Shown: positions 1 to 12,300 of the stretch, piece after piece
How the letters are laid out: every line of letters begins with the position of its first letter
Position numbering within the stretch: position 1 is the first letter of the stretch
From: Panagrolaimus kolymaensis
Taxonomy: Eukaryota > Nematoda > Chromadorea > Rhabditida > Panagrolaimidae
Length of the DNA stretch: 64,000 bases
Reading direction: 5' to 3'
NCBI GenBank assembly: GCA_028622995.1
Contig: JAJQJQ010000004.1
Location: 8,928,001-8,992,000, forward strand
Made by a program: the position numbers and the translations under genes
Notes under the pieces: model-generated
What the model was told of the DNA's origin: nothing
Seen by the model: the letters and a program-made list of their open reading frames with translations, nothing else
The model's database searches: none

Positions 1-1
1 G

Positions 2-2189
2 AGTAACTTTATTTTTGGTGAAACATTATCGAATTTGTTTGGAGAAACATTTAGTTTGATATGGTTATCAATACTATGTTTATTAATATTTAGATATTTG
101 TTGAATCAGGTGTGGCTATTCAAAAAATTGCGGAAGAATTGTTTAAAACTAATCATGTCTTGTTTTTTTTTTCAGCCATGGGGTTCTGTTGCATCTGGTC
201 GACGAAAGATTGAATTAAAACAACTTAAAAGAGAAGAAGGATTTGAATATTTTCATCATCGATGTAAAACTATGGATTCTCAACGACGTGAATATATTCT
301 AAATTTAGAATTTGAACAACTTCGACGTAAGTCTTTTATATATATTCTTGTGCCTTCAACTCAATCTTTACGTGCTATGTTTACTTGTTATCGACAATTT
401 GCTTTTTACTTTGCTCATCCAAATCAAGCTTACTTATAACATCCATATTTGTTTTCAGAAGAACTTCAAGATGACAAACTTTTACCAACAGAAGTACATC
501 AAGCTTATGGGCACAAGATATTAGAAGTAAATAAACGCATCAATTGTGTAGCTGAAATGATAACAGAATCGTTTGTCATGGCTTCAGAAGTTGAACGTCT
601 TTATCGTGGAAAAGACAAAAAGCCTGCATTTTATGGTATTCCTGTTAGTGTTAAAGGAAACTTTTTTGTAAGTTTTTGTTGTTGAACAACTTTATACTTT
701 AGGTAGATGTATCTTTCATATTTTTATATGTTCCATTTTTAGATGCCTGGATATGACTGCACAATTGGTTTTAGTAAATTTATTGGAATGCCAAAAGATG
801 TCCAATGTTCTCTTGTTGCTACACTAATCGAACTTGGAGCTATCCCTATTTGTATGACAAATGTTCCACAAGCTTTACTTTCATATGCTTGCTCTAATCC
901 TGTTTATGGAACAACAGAAAATCCTTTGGCTATTGGTATGACTCCTGGTGGATCAAGTGGTGGTGAAGCAGCTTTAGTTGCATCAAGAGGAATTCCATTT
1001 GGTACTGGTTCAGATGTGGCAGGAAGCTTACGAATTCCAGCTAGTATGTGTGGAGTAGTTTCAATCAAACCAACTGAAAGTCGTCTACTTATTACAAATT
1101 CTCATGGTGGATTTCCTGGAAAATGTCGTCTTGGTCTTTCATTTGGTTTTTTCACTCATACCGTTGATGAACTTATTCACATATTCGATCTTTATCTCAA
1201 TACTGAAGAACACTTCAAATGTTCACCACGTTCTGTGCCAATGTCATTTGATATGAAAAAAGTTGTGGAAAAGAAACAAAAGCTTCGAATTGGTTATTTT
1301 GTGGATATTGGATTTCTTCCACCTGTACCTGCAGCAGCTCGAGCGGTTCGTCAAACAATCAAAAGCCTTGAATTTGAAGGACATGAAATTATTCCATTTG
1401 AAATTCCTGATCCTCAACTCATGGCTGAATTATGCCTCAAAAATATTTTACCTGATGGTGGACAATATATGAAAGAATTATTTAGTGGTGATATCTGTGA
1501 TGATTATATGAAACAATTTTTGTTATTGCTAAAGGTAATTTCCTGAACCTTTCATTAGTTGTAAAAGCTTCACGTTTGCTAGTTTTTGTGATTATTGTGC
1601 TAATGCGTTGCTTTTCAGATTCCTGATTGCATTCGCAAACTTGCAAGTTTCTTGATTCAACCATTCTGTCCTCAACTTGCAACAATGTGTCGAATTGGAA
1701 TGACAAGCATCCCTCAATTACGATATATGCAAGAACAAACTGATCATTATGCTCAAACATTTTATGAATATTGGAATTCTCTCAATCTTGATGCTTTAAT
1801 ATGTCCATCTTTTCCTGGTAAGCTTTTACTTTTTTGTATCAAAGTTTAAAGCCTTTGTATGTACTGTTTTAGTTACTCAAGTACCACATAAATATCCAAG
1901 CAAACTTGGTGCATGTGCAGTTTACACAGCTCTTTTCAATATGCTTGATTGTCCTGCAGGAATAGTACCAGTTGATAAAATTCAAGCTCAAGATATTCAA
2001 GATTTATTCAATGATAATATTTTCCCTGTTGGTTATAATCCTATTCTCAAAGATATGCGTTCTGGTTGTGCTAAAGATGAAGGCTTACCTGTTTCGGTTC
2101 AAATTGTAACTTTGCCATTTCGTGAAGAACTATGCCTTCATGTTATGAAAACTGTGGAAAGTGTTGCATCAAAACATCGCAAAATGTGA
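2..2189 (+). CDS. faah: Fatty-acid amide hydrolase-like serine amidase (5' partial)
   Basis: Amidase-signature hydrolase that would cleave fatty-acid amides such as N-acylethanolamines at an internal membrane. Exons fit in frame: 2-109, 176-326, 459-667, 743-1534, 1619-1817, 1873-2189, giving about 591 residues, close to the usual 580 or so. No ATG is seen, so the 5' end lies outside the window. A hydrophobic stretch near the N-terminus (LIWLSILCLLIF) resembles the membrane anchor of FAAH. The Ser-Ser-Lys triad context is visible: Lys in GIPVSVKGNFF, first Ser in TPGGSSGGEAAL, nucleophile Ser in GTGSDVAGSLRIPA. Introns are short (53-132 bases). AATAAATAAT polyadenylation-like signals lie near 2313. 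The gene lacks the AAACTG arrays found elsewhere. Family assignment is firm; substrate is inferred. Confidence 0.9.
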
Positions 2190-2478
2190 TTTCATTAATT
2201 CTATCGTGTTTACACACATACAACGGGATTTAACTTTTTGATGAAATTTTTATTTCTAATAGCTTATTTTTGTCTTTTTTACTTATGTATGTATTTGTCT
2301 TTGTAAGATTTTGTAATAAATAATAGTAAACCATGCTTTTTAAAATATGTGTCTTTCTATTCAGCCATTTTTTGCTCAATGCAAGAAAACATCCTCAAAG
2401 ACATACAATAATCTTTAAATCTTTGTGAAACAAAAGAAAAAAAAATTCAGTTATAAAAAAAAATTATTTACTTTATTC

Positions 2479-2696
2479 CAGTGTGACACGCCTCAGCCTC
2501 ATGAGGCGCCTCCATCGCCTCACGAGGCGCCTCTCGCCTCTGAGGCGGAGGCTGAGGCGGAGGCGATGTATCGAAAAACTAACGTATTTTTATCGCCTCC
2601 TTCGCCTCAGAGGCGCCTCAGAGGCGCCTCTATCGCCTCACGCCTCAGAGGCGGAGGCGAGAGGCGAGGCGATAAAAAAAAAAATCCGTCACACTG
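2479..2696. mobile_element. hAT-like MITE, 218 bp, with 8-bp target duplication
   Basis: The ends are inverted (CAGTGTGAC at 2479, GTCACACTG ending at 2696), flanked by identical 8-bp direct repeats CTTTATTC at 2471-2478 and 2697-2704. The inside is GC-rich and built from GAGGCG/CGCCTC units in both orientations, so it can fold on itself. An 8-bp duplication and CAGTG ends fit the hAT superfamily. No coding capacity is credible; the long frames across it are products of the repeat. The rest of 2190-2847 holds only the 3' flanks of the two neighbouring genes. Confidence 0.85.
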
Positions 2697-2847
2697 CTTT
2701 ATTCAAGCAACAAACAAACAAACACAAAAACAAACAAAAATGTAAGATAATAACTAAAAGACACAGAGAAAATTACATATGGAATTAACAAGATCAAAGA
2801 ATCGAACCATTTGATGTCATCTCTCTCTTGTGAGATTTCACGGAAGT

Positions 2848-4647
2848 TTACTTGTCATTTTCATGAAGCTTTCTGAAAAACAAAAAGTTAGTTAGTTTCA
2901 AAAAGATCATAATTTTTTCTAACTTACTCAAGAATTTTACATGATCGTTTACCAATAGTTTCAATCACTTCACCCTCAAGTCCAGCAAACATAAAAGCAT
3001 TAGCAAACATTTTGGCAGCAAGTATTTCAACATCGATCAAATGTTTCACTTCATTTCCCATTACGAGGTTTTCCATAGTTTCAATATCCATCGGTCTAAA
3101 AATGTTTGTTTAAGAGAGAAATAAAACATGAAAAAAACTTACTCGTTAACAAATTCAGGATAATTTGGACACTGTGCAACAACAGGAGCGTGAAAATATT
3201 TATCAGGATCAGCTTTGCGAATATTTTTGATGACTTTCAATAAAGGATTATTATGTCTAAGAGTTATTGGTGTTTCTTCTTGAGATTTAGCACCAGATAA
3301 TTTTCCAGTTTTTGCAATCTTATCCTTTTTTATAGCTTTAGGTTGAGATGATGATGGTTGTTGATCAGCAGTTATCATAACAGAAGATTTTGAAGCCTTC
3401 GGTTGAAGAGATGATGGATCAGCTATTTTTTCTATAGAAGTTCTTCCAGCTTTTGGTTGAGATGATGGTTGTTGATCAGCAGTTTTCATACCAGAAGATT
3501 TTGAAGCCTTCTGTTGAAGAGAGGACGATTGTTGTTGATCAGCAATTTTCTCGATAGAAAATTTTGAAACCTTCAGTTGAGATGATGATGGTTGTTTATC
3601 AGCAGTTTTCATACCAGAAGATTTTGAAGCCTTCTGTTGAAGAGAGGACGATTGTTGTTGATCAGCAATTTTCTCGATAGAAAATTTTGAAACCTTCAGT
3701 TGAGATGATGATAGATCAGCAGTTTTCATAGCAGAAGATCTTCGAGCTTTAAGTTGAGACGAAGATGGTTGATGATCAGCAGTTTTCATAGTAGAAGTTC
3801 TTCCAGCTTTAGGTAGAAGAGAGGACGATTGTTGTTGATCAGAAATTTTTCCAATAGAAGATTTTGAAGCCTTCGGTTGAAGAGATGATGGTTGTTGATC
3901 AGCACTTTTCCCGATAGAAGATTTTGAAGCCTTCGATTGAAGAGATGATGGATCAGCAATTTTTCCAATAGAAGATTTAGAAGCCTTCGGTTGAGATAAA
4001 GATGGTCCTTGATTTTTCAAATCAGAAGATCTTCCAGCTTTAGGTAGAAGAGATGGTGTATCAGCAGTTTTCATAGCAGAAGATTTTCCAGCATTAGGTT
4101 GAAATGAAAATGGTTGATGATCAGCACTTTTTCCAAAAGAAGTTCTTCCAGCTTTAGGTTGAGATAATGATGGTTGTTGATCAGCAGTTTTCATAGCAGA
4201 AGATTTTTCAGCTTTAGGTTGAAGAGATGATGGATCAGCAGTTTTCATAGCAGAAATTCTTCCAGCTTGAGGTTTAGATGAAGATGTTCCTTGATCAGCA
4301 CTTTTCATAACAAAAGATTTTCCAGCTTGAGGTTTAGATAAAGATGGTCCTTGATCAGCAGTTTTTATAGCAGTACAAAATCCAAAACTTGGAGTTTTTG
4401 GTGTTACAGGAGTTTTAGGTGTGGTACTTGATCCCGTCCATGGTGGATAAGAATTGAAAACATAACCACCAGCAATAAGATCTTTACGGATTCTAAAAAC
4501 AGGCAATATACTGAAGGATGTAAACAATATGAAATAAACTTACTTTGCAACCCTGTCTTCCAAGTTTTCTTTGCGATACGGTAAACCAGTATATGGATTG
4601 ATTTCTTCTGGTATTTCGATTTCAGGAAATGATTGAAGAAATGACAT
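2848..4647 (-). CDS. Protein with central Ser/Lys/Gln tandem repeats, family not recognised
   Basis: Four exons in phase: 4647-4544, 4492-3143, 3095-2928, 2872-2848, giving 548 residues. The start is the first ATG of exon 1 (MSFLQSFPEI). The N-terminal about 50 residues (EEINPYTGLPYRKENLEDRV) and C-terminal about 75 residues are non-repetitive and look folded. Between them (about residues 85-420) lie some 15-17 degenerate repeats of 19-24 residues of the type SSSQPKAGKSSAMKTADQQP. The DNA repeat period is about 57-75 bp and many units contain AAAACTG in sense (encoding Lys-Thr). The repeat is Lys- and Ser-rich, so a disordered, phosphorylatable linker is plausible. Function unknown. Confidence 0.8.
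3340..4380 (-). repeat. Coding tandem repeat inside the 2848-4647 gene
   Basis: Degenerate units of roughly 57-75 bp all start near GCTGATC (Ala-Asp) and keep the reading frame. Two adjacent pairs of units (around 3480-3600 and 3600-3720) are almost identical over more than 100 bp, which indicates recent unequal exchange. Unit number is likely to vary between individuals. Confidence 0.85.
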
Positions 4648-5461
4648 CTTGAAGAATTCGAACAAAGTAAAAAAAACTTTGCAAGCGTTTGTTGTAAAAA
4701 AAAATTTGTTGGAAAATCAAAAGAAACAACAAAAAAGGCTTTTGCAAAAGTGCTTCCACTGCATTTCTATTCCTGGCAGGAGACAGAAAAGTTTAAAATT
4801 AACTTTTTTGATTTGGGTTTGCAAACATTGTCTTTTTTACGAATTACAAACAAATGTTCGCCATGATTGCTTGCTTTTTATTAATGAATAATTTTTTTTT
4901 ATCCTTCTCATAAAATGTGGGCATATTAGTTACCACTTTTCACATCTAATCCATTTATATTTATTCTGGCAAGTGGTAATATTTTGATTTTCAATTTTTA
5001 ATGTTAGTTTTTAGCGTTTTTAAAGATTTTTTTCATTTTTTTTTTATCAAAAAGCTTTTTAATTTCATTAAAGAAGTTTGTTAGCGAGGGAATAACAACA
5101 GTTTTGAATTTTATTGTTTTTTTTTGCCACCATGACTTTTATTGAAGTGCATTTTCTCCGTCACTATTGTAATCTTCTACTCAGTTTATTGTTATTTGAT
5201 TTGAAAAAAGCCGATATTTTCGCTAATAAAAATGTTATTTTTTTAATACACAGTTAAATTTAAAGAAAAAAATAAATAATAAATAAGAACCAAGTACACA
5301 GTTTTCCATGAAATTTTAAATTAAAAATAAAAATAATAAAAACTCTAATGAAGCAAGTAACAACAAGGAAACATTCATTGGCCACAAAAAAGTGTGACAC
5401 ATCTTACTCAGTTTTATTAATTTCCCAGAAAAATAACTAATAATTAAAAAAACTTTTTTCT
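4648..5461. other. Intergenic stretch between the repeat gene and the receptor
   Basis: AT-rich, no convincing frame. The first hundred bases are probably the promoter of the minus-strand repeat gene. From about 5098 onward CAGTTTT copies appear (5098, 5177, 5249, 5300, 5409), marking the downstream end of the minus-strand motif array. A small inverted pair, ACCACTT near 4932 and AAGTGGT near 4971, is the only other structure seen. Confidence 0.5.
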
Positions 5462-7910
5462 TTAATTAATAACCCCAGTTCTTTCTTGCCCCTTTTTAAT
5501 TGATGATGTCACTTTAATTTGTTGATGAATCCCGCCACCTCCAGTTTTTTTTCTTAAATTTCCAATAGATTTTGCAAAAAATAAACAACAAATTAAACCA
5601 TCCATCGAGGAAAATACTCGAGCATATGAACCAAAAATATTACTTGCCGAACTGTTGGTAATTAGCGAGCATGCAAGAGCTAAACCATGAACGCCCAAAT
5701 CAAAGAATGTTTGAACAAGTAAAACATGTTTCACTAAATTTGCTACAGCTTTTTGAGTTTGATGATTTTGTAATTTTGATTTATGAATCAAATAAATTAA
5801 TATCCCAGCAGCAAATAGATTGATAAAGGAAATGGTGATTCGAGTGGCATTTAATCGAGTTCCACCTATTTCATCTTTACTCATTCCACCTGGGGATAAA
5901 TTTGCTAAAAATAATTGTAACATCATCAACTCAGTTTTGTATTTCTCAAAATTTTCACGCAGTTTCAAATTTAATTTTAAAAAGTTCTTGAAAGGTGGCA
6001 GTTTTTATTTTTCTTAAAATATTAATTTTTTTTTTGCACCAATGTTCAAAGGTAGCAGTTGGTTCCACAGTTTTTTTTCTCCTCAAAAATAATAAAAGTC
6101 TCTTTTTTCAAGCCAAAAATATATTTTGTAACTCTTGCAAGAGATGAAATAAAAACCTTAAAAATAGTTATAAGGCAAAGAAAAAGTCTTCTAAAACTTC
6201 AACGCAGTTTATTGCTCAAAAAATAAAAAAATAAAAATTAGTGTTTTTTATATTTTAACTAACTTTTTTAAAATTCAGTTTTTGATTCAGTGATTTTTTT
6301 GAAAGTTTCAAACTTGGAAGAAAAGAAATCAGTTTTAAATTTGTCTTATGAATTTTGGAGAGATTTTTAAAACAAAAACAGTTTCAAAAACTAAAAATAA
6401 ATCAAATCTCGCGAAATTTAGCTTGTTTTTACAGTTTTTTTTATTCATTCTTCATAAAATTTAATGAAGATGTGTTTTAAGAATTTTTTTAACTCGCGTT
6501 TTAGTTTATAGAGAACTTATAACTTCGGTAAAAAAACGAAAACCAATGCTCAGTTTAATTCTATTAATTTTAATTTTTTCTCAAAAACAAAATTTACCCT
6601 AAAAAACCCTTTTTGTTGCAGTTAAAAATTTATTTATCTTACTTGTAGTTTCTTCAAATGGAACTGGGGCTGAAGAAATAAAAGCTTGAAGCATTTGAGC
6701 TGTGATTCCAATGATCACCAAAATATTTACCACCATTAACCATTTTTGAATTCGTCTCAATTTTATTGGATTATGAACAATAAAAATTAGGCATCTTTCA
6801 ATCGTTGAAAAAAATGATGAAACCGCTGGCGAAGGCATCAATGAAATATATGAGACTCCACTGATATAAAAAAATGATGGACTATATACTATTTCTGAAA
6901 ATTCCATATTATTAATGTAAATACAGTTAAAAATAATATTACAAAGTTTTGTTGCGCTCAGTTTTTTGGTGCATACAAAAAATAGCCAAGCTACAGTTTT
7001 TATTTAAACCAAAAAATCAATAAAAGAAGAAAAAATTTCTTTTTTTCATCAGCTTAGAATTCATCAAATTTTTGGACAACGACAACAACCAGGTCACAGT
7101 TTTTTTATATTTTTTAAACAAAAATTCATGAAATTTTATATTATTTTTTCAATGAAAATTTTTTTACGTTTACAGTATTAAATTTTTTGAAAAGTACAAT
7201 TTTTAGTAATATTTTTTTCAATGTTTTCAAAGTTTCTACAGTTTAAAATTAATTTCTTTTGTCAAAAATGACCTTTTTATGATCCTTTTCATTAGCCGCT
7301 AACACATCTGAACAGTTTTTAAAAATTTAAAAAATAAGAATTATTATTCTTCAAGTTTAAGATATTTGAATCTGCTTTTAACAGTATTTTTAAAATATAT
7401 ACCACAATTTTAGTTCTATACAGTTTTAAATTCTTTTTTTGTCCCTAAATGGTTTTACCTTTTTCCTTATTAAGAAAAGATATTTTTCAGTCAGTTTTTC
7501 CAAATTTATATTCCTTAATCTCCTTGGTTAAAAAGCTCAAAACAGTTTATTTCAAACCTTTTAAAATTGATTTCTAAGTTTATTTTCAATATCCCTTGAA
7601 ATATATGAATTCATTTTTAAAAATTGTGTTTATTAATTTTTTGGAGCAGTTTTTTTTGATACTTACTTGTTGGATGCCAAAAAATAATTACATATGAATT
7701 ATTTACCAAAGTAATCAATGAAACAAAAATCCATAATTCTATGTGAAAAACCAAAATCGGAGATAATGGAATCTTGCGTTTTGCTAAATCAGTTTTTATC
7801 CAATATAAAGTTCGTGAATTAATTATGATTATTGCGGCGAGAGCAATTTCAATAAAAATTGATTCACCAAGAATTAAATAAAATAAATATGCTGGCCTTT
7901 CGACGACCAT
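5462..7910 (-). CDS. Seven-helix serpentine receptor, nematode chemoreceptor-like
   Basis: Three exons, both junctions phase 1: 7910-7667, 6894-6643, 5904-5462, giving 312 residues, the usual size of nematode serpentine receptors. Exon 1 holds helices 1-2 (ESIFIEIALAAIIIINS and ELWIFVSLITLVNNSYVI). Exon 2 holds helices 3-4 with the IERC sequence at the end of helix 3, matching the E/D-R-x position of these families, then NPIKLRRIQKW as the second cytoplasmic loop. Exon 3 holds helices 5-7 and a basic tail. The precise nematode receptor family is not decided. Both introns (772 and 738 bases) are packed with the AAACTG motif in sense, and at least one copy lies inside the last exon (near 5541, encoding KKTGG). 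Likely plasma membrane of a sensory or germ cell. Confidence 0.75.
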
Positions 7911-9320
7911 ATTTTCGAATTTAATTTGGCTATTTAAAAATCAACCAAATTATTAACTTTTATTCCAGTTTTATAATTAATTTCTTAAAAATTTTACTCA
8001 AAAAAGCAGATATGCCTGTTTTGAGCAAATACGTAATTAAAACATGGAAAAGATATTCACAGTTTTTATATAAAAATAATAATATTGAAATAATCGTCAA
8101 AAAAAAAAATAGGAAAAAGCTTCTCAATTTCTTTCCATAAACAAATAAGGAAAAAACTAATAATATTCTCACAGTTTTTTTCTTTATGTTTGTAAATATA
8201 AATGTTGCTTCATGAGAATAAGAAATAATTAAGGCTATATAGAAATCATTTAAGCGAAAAAAATAATTACAAAGAAAAAAATAATTAATTAATTAATTTT
8301 TTTTTGTTTATAAAAAAAAATACATGCCTAATTTTTTTTTTGCTTGGCTGGCACGTAAAGCGTATATGTTTTTATAATGGTAGTTAATTATGCACCTATA
8401 TACTACAAAAAAAGCTGTTTTTAATAAGAATTAATATATAAAATATAAAAACTATTATAAGCTCATTCTGGTAATGGGAAGAACAGTTTTATATATAAAA
8501 TAATTAAATCTTAAAAGCTGAATTTTACTGTACAGTTTTAAATATTTTATTTTACATAAAATATTGTTGTTTTATTTGTTGATGGAAGAATATCTCTATT
8601 TTTGAGCCATAAAGAATTTGTTCCCATACAAAGGTGATAGTTGTTAGATAAAAGAATTTAATCAAGATTTTATTTTTTATAAAAAAATCAATTAACTCAG
8701 TTTATTCCTTGCCAAAAAATATTTGTAATCATTTTAGTCCGCTATACATCATGCATTCCAGTTTTCATTCATTCTTCTATTTTCAAACCCACTAAAATAT
8801 AAAACAGGAGTCTTTATAATTAATTTATTTACCCATGTTTCTTTAAAAAAAAACTCAGTTTTTAAGAACCTTAAAAAAAGAGGGAACAAACATGTAAAAA
8901 AAAGCGACAGTTAAAAAATCCTGCAATAATAAATTTTATTTTAAATTCTTTTACAAAAGCTATTGTTACTTTTTATTTGCGTTCAGTTATAAAAAATAAT
9001 AAAATAATTTTTGAAAAGCTTTTTTACGAATTTTAAATATTTATTCAGTGGTGTCTAATGATAATCAGTTTTTATATAGTATTTAATTTTAATAAACGTA
9101 AAGAAATAAGTTTTTAAAAATGATTAATATTAATTGAAAATATTCAAAGAAATAATTTTGCCATTCAGTTTATTCAAAATAAAAAAAAATAAACAACTCG
9201 AGGTTTTATGCTTTATGATAAACAAATGTCTAATACAGTTTACAATGGAATTTAAAAAAATTCTTGAAAAAATTTTGTTTTGTTATTTTCACTGGTGGCA
9301 GTTAAAAAAATTTTTTTTAA
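7911..9320. other. 1.4 kb between two minus-strand genes, filled by motif array
   Basis: No exon could be supported. CAGTTT copies continue without a break, so the array is not confined to introns, or this stretch is an intron of a longer transcript. The 70-residue minus-strand frame at 7960-8172 is hydrophobic (MRILLVFSLFVYG) but has no homology I can name and no splice partner. Confidence 0.5.
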
Positions 9321-12300
9321 TTAATTTATTCCTCGAATAACATCTTCAAAATGTTTGCTCGACAAAAATAATGAAGTCATTAAACTTTTTGGATCATTTT
9401 GATTCAGCAATCCGCAGCGGGCAATTTCATTTGCTTGCCTTACCAATTGACAAATGATTACCAATGCTCGATCAGCTTCCCATTTCGACAAACAATGGAG
9501 TGATACAGTTTTATCATATTTTTTTAAAACATCAAAAGCGTCTGCTTCAAGTCGTTGAAATAAAAATATTATGTTTGAAATTGCAGCTGTGGTCAAGCGA
9601 GTAAACATAATTGGTTCACCAATAATTTGATAGGGCTGAAAATGAAAAAAAAAAAATGATGGCGCAAAAAAAAAATATCAACGAAAAACAGTTTATTATT
9701 TAAATTTAAAAAAATATAAAAGATTATATTTAAAACTTTGTTTTTTTTTTTTGCGTTGCTAATTCCGCAACTCAGTTTTTTTCTTTATTCTTCGTGAAAG
9801 AAATCTTCACAGTTTTTTATACTTAATTTTAATGCTTTTTTCCTTATTTCTTTTAATCCGAACACAGTTTTTTTACCTATGCTTAAAAATTTTTTGCTTG
9901 TTTGATTTTAGTTATAATATATCCTGTTTTAATCGACGTCATTTTTAAAAAAAATTTAAATTCAATTTAAATTTTACCGAAAAAATTGTTTTCCTAATTT
10001 TTCCTAAAATAAAGTTTGATTCCAGTTAAAATTCGTAAATTTTTTATTTTTGAAAAAAACTATACTTTACTCCAGTTATGTCAAAGTTTATATGATTTAT
10101 TCCTCACAATTTATGAAAGGCTCGGCACTAGTATAGTTGTGCACCCACTTTTCTTTCTTCACTTTTATCATTCTTTTTTTAGCAAATCATTCCTTCATTT
10201 TTTACTTTTCTTACCAATAGATTAACAATAAAAAAAAAATGCTGCAATCTTGGATCTTTTAGCTTGGATTTTATGGATCTTGAATGCATTTTAGAGTTTT
10301 TAGATCATTTACTATTTTTGGACTTTGGATCCTTCCTTTTATGGATCTTGAACCCTAATATTTGGGTTCTTGGCTCATTTAGTTTAAAAGATCTTGAATT
10401 TTTTTGCGATTCTTTAGAATACCAAAAAATTGGTTCTCCGACACTTGCGGTTACGACACTTGCGATTCGACACTTGCGGGCGACATTTCCAGTCGACACT
10501 TGCGGTTACGACACTTCCGGTTCGACACTTGCGGTTTTACCATTTGCGGTTATTTAACGACATTTGCGGTTGCCATTTCCGATTCGACGCTTGCGGCGAT
10601 TTACGACATTTGCGGTTTTGCAATTTGCGGTTATTTTTCCGACATTTGCGGCTCGCAAATAAAACTTTAATGAAAAAATTTCCCAAGCTTTTATTCATCA
10701 ACCAAAAGTTTATTTTTTCTTTAAAAAATGATTCATTCACCGTCCATGTCTGTTGTTAATTTTTTTGCTCTCTTATTCCAGCTACCTTTTTGTTTGAATT
10801 ATTTTACATAATTGCTATGTCCGCCTTGAAGTATTTTCCCAGGCTTTTATGTTTCAACAAAAACTTTTTGATATGATTCATTCACTATGTTTGTTGTTTA
10901 TGCCATCAGCAAATTATTTTTTTGCGCTGTCTTATGCCAAATAAACTTTTTGGCGAGTTTATTTTCGTTATTTCCACCTTCAAGTGATGGGCTCGATGAT
11001 CATATAAAAGCAGACACAAAGGAAAACATTTATTCTTCTTTTGGCTTCTTTGCCTATTAAAAGAAAAAGTTGCCTTAATATTACTTTATTTATCTGTTTC
11101 TTTTGCTTTTGGTAAGATTTTTTTTCATAACTTTAGCTTTTCTTATGTTTTATGGCCAAATTTTTTTTATAATTTTCTAAAGCTGCCCCTAAACCCTTTA
11201 AAATATAATAATAATTTTTAGCCCTTTCACTGCTAAAAATGAATAAACCAGGTGATGAAAAGCCTTCCAATCCAACAAAGCCTGAACCATTTCAACCACT
11301 TCCAGATGGCAATTACAACGAATTATTTGGATCTTCAAACCCCAAAATGAACCCTCCAAAGTAACTGTTTTAAAAAAAGTAATATAAAAACACGTCTTAT
11401 ATTAAAGTTTTCTTTTGTATTAATGTTTTAAAAAATATATATAATAGCTTTTGCTAATCTTTTGGTAAATAATAAATCTTTTTAAATCGAACAGTTTTGT
11501 TGTGAATATGCTCAGTAGTTTTTTATAAATATTGTTAGAAAAAAAATTTCAGTTGAGACAACTATGAATGTTTGTTATTCTAAATGCTTGTTGCCGCTTG
11601 CCTGAACGTTGTTTTTTTTATTTCACTCAAAACTTTTTGCAACCAAATGCTTTTTTTTTCGTCAATATTTTTACTTGTCGAAAAAAAATGCAAGACAATA
11701 GCATCATTCTTTCTTCTTCTTTTTTTAAGATAAACAACTTTTCTCTTCCTCCATTTTCCTTCCTTGCTCACTTTTTTTAGTAACGTGTTCGCCAAAATGC
11801 TTTTAAATGTTATAAAGATTTTTTTATTTTAAATAAAAAGCAAACAAATATAAGTAGGCGACAAAAAATAAAATATGAACCAAAAATAAATGGAAAAAAT
11901 CAGCAACAACGATAAAAAAATTTTTTTTAATTAAAAACAATTAAATAAATCAAGCTCTTTATCGTTGGTTGCTGTAATATAAAACATGAGCACCTGCATG
12001 GTGCCTTTTTTATTATGGAGTTTGACCATTTTTCCATTTTCAGCTAAAGATAAAATTTATAAATATATTATAAAGCTTGTAAATAAACCAACCGTTGAAA
12101 CAAATGGTACTAATTTCATTGCCATTATTGGCATCTTGAAGTTTTTCAAAGAAAATGGCTGTGTTGTAATCGTGTTCATGAAGAACGATGTCCGTTTGCT
12201 GGTAAGTCAAACGGAGCGGGAACATACCTGCTAGTGCATCTTGGAGATCTAGAAATTACTTAAAAGTAATTTTTAAGGAAACTTAAAATTAATATCTATC

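Larger units (their letters stand above)
5098..10080 (-). repeat. AAACTG motif array, minus-strand orientation
   Basis: On the plus strand CAGTTT or CAGTTA recurs about every 60-120 bp (for example 6429, 6550, 6957, 7095, 7238, 7310, 8059, 8171, 8484, 8532, 8697, 8856, 9066, 9166, 9772, 9808, 9863). Read on the minus strand, the strand of both local genes, this is (T/A)AACTG after a T/A run. Opposite-orientation copies were not found by eye. The array runs through receptor introns, the 1.4-kb gap between genes, and the intron of the next gene up to the Mutator-like insertion at 10124. Confidence 0.85.

Noticed and set aside
2425..2788. 101-106-residue Arg/Pro-rich frames across the GAGGCG repeats
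   Set aside because: These are translations of the hAT-like MITE.
4932..4977. Short inverted pair ACCACTT/AAGTGGT as a regulatory hairpin
   Set aside because: Seven bases with a long loop; common by chance in 800 bp of AT-rich DNA.
10264..10759. Frames with RHLR or DTCG repeats in three phases
   Set aside because: Products of the tandem repeat in the transposon's left end; the same occurs at 19107-19438.
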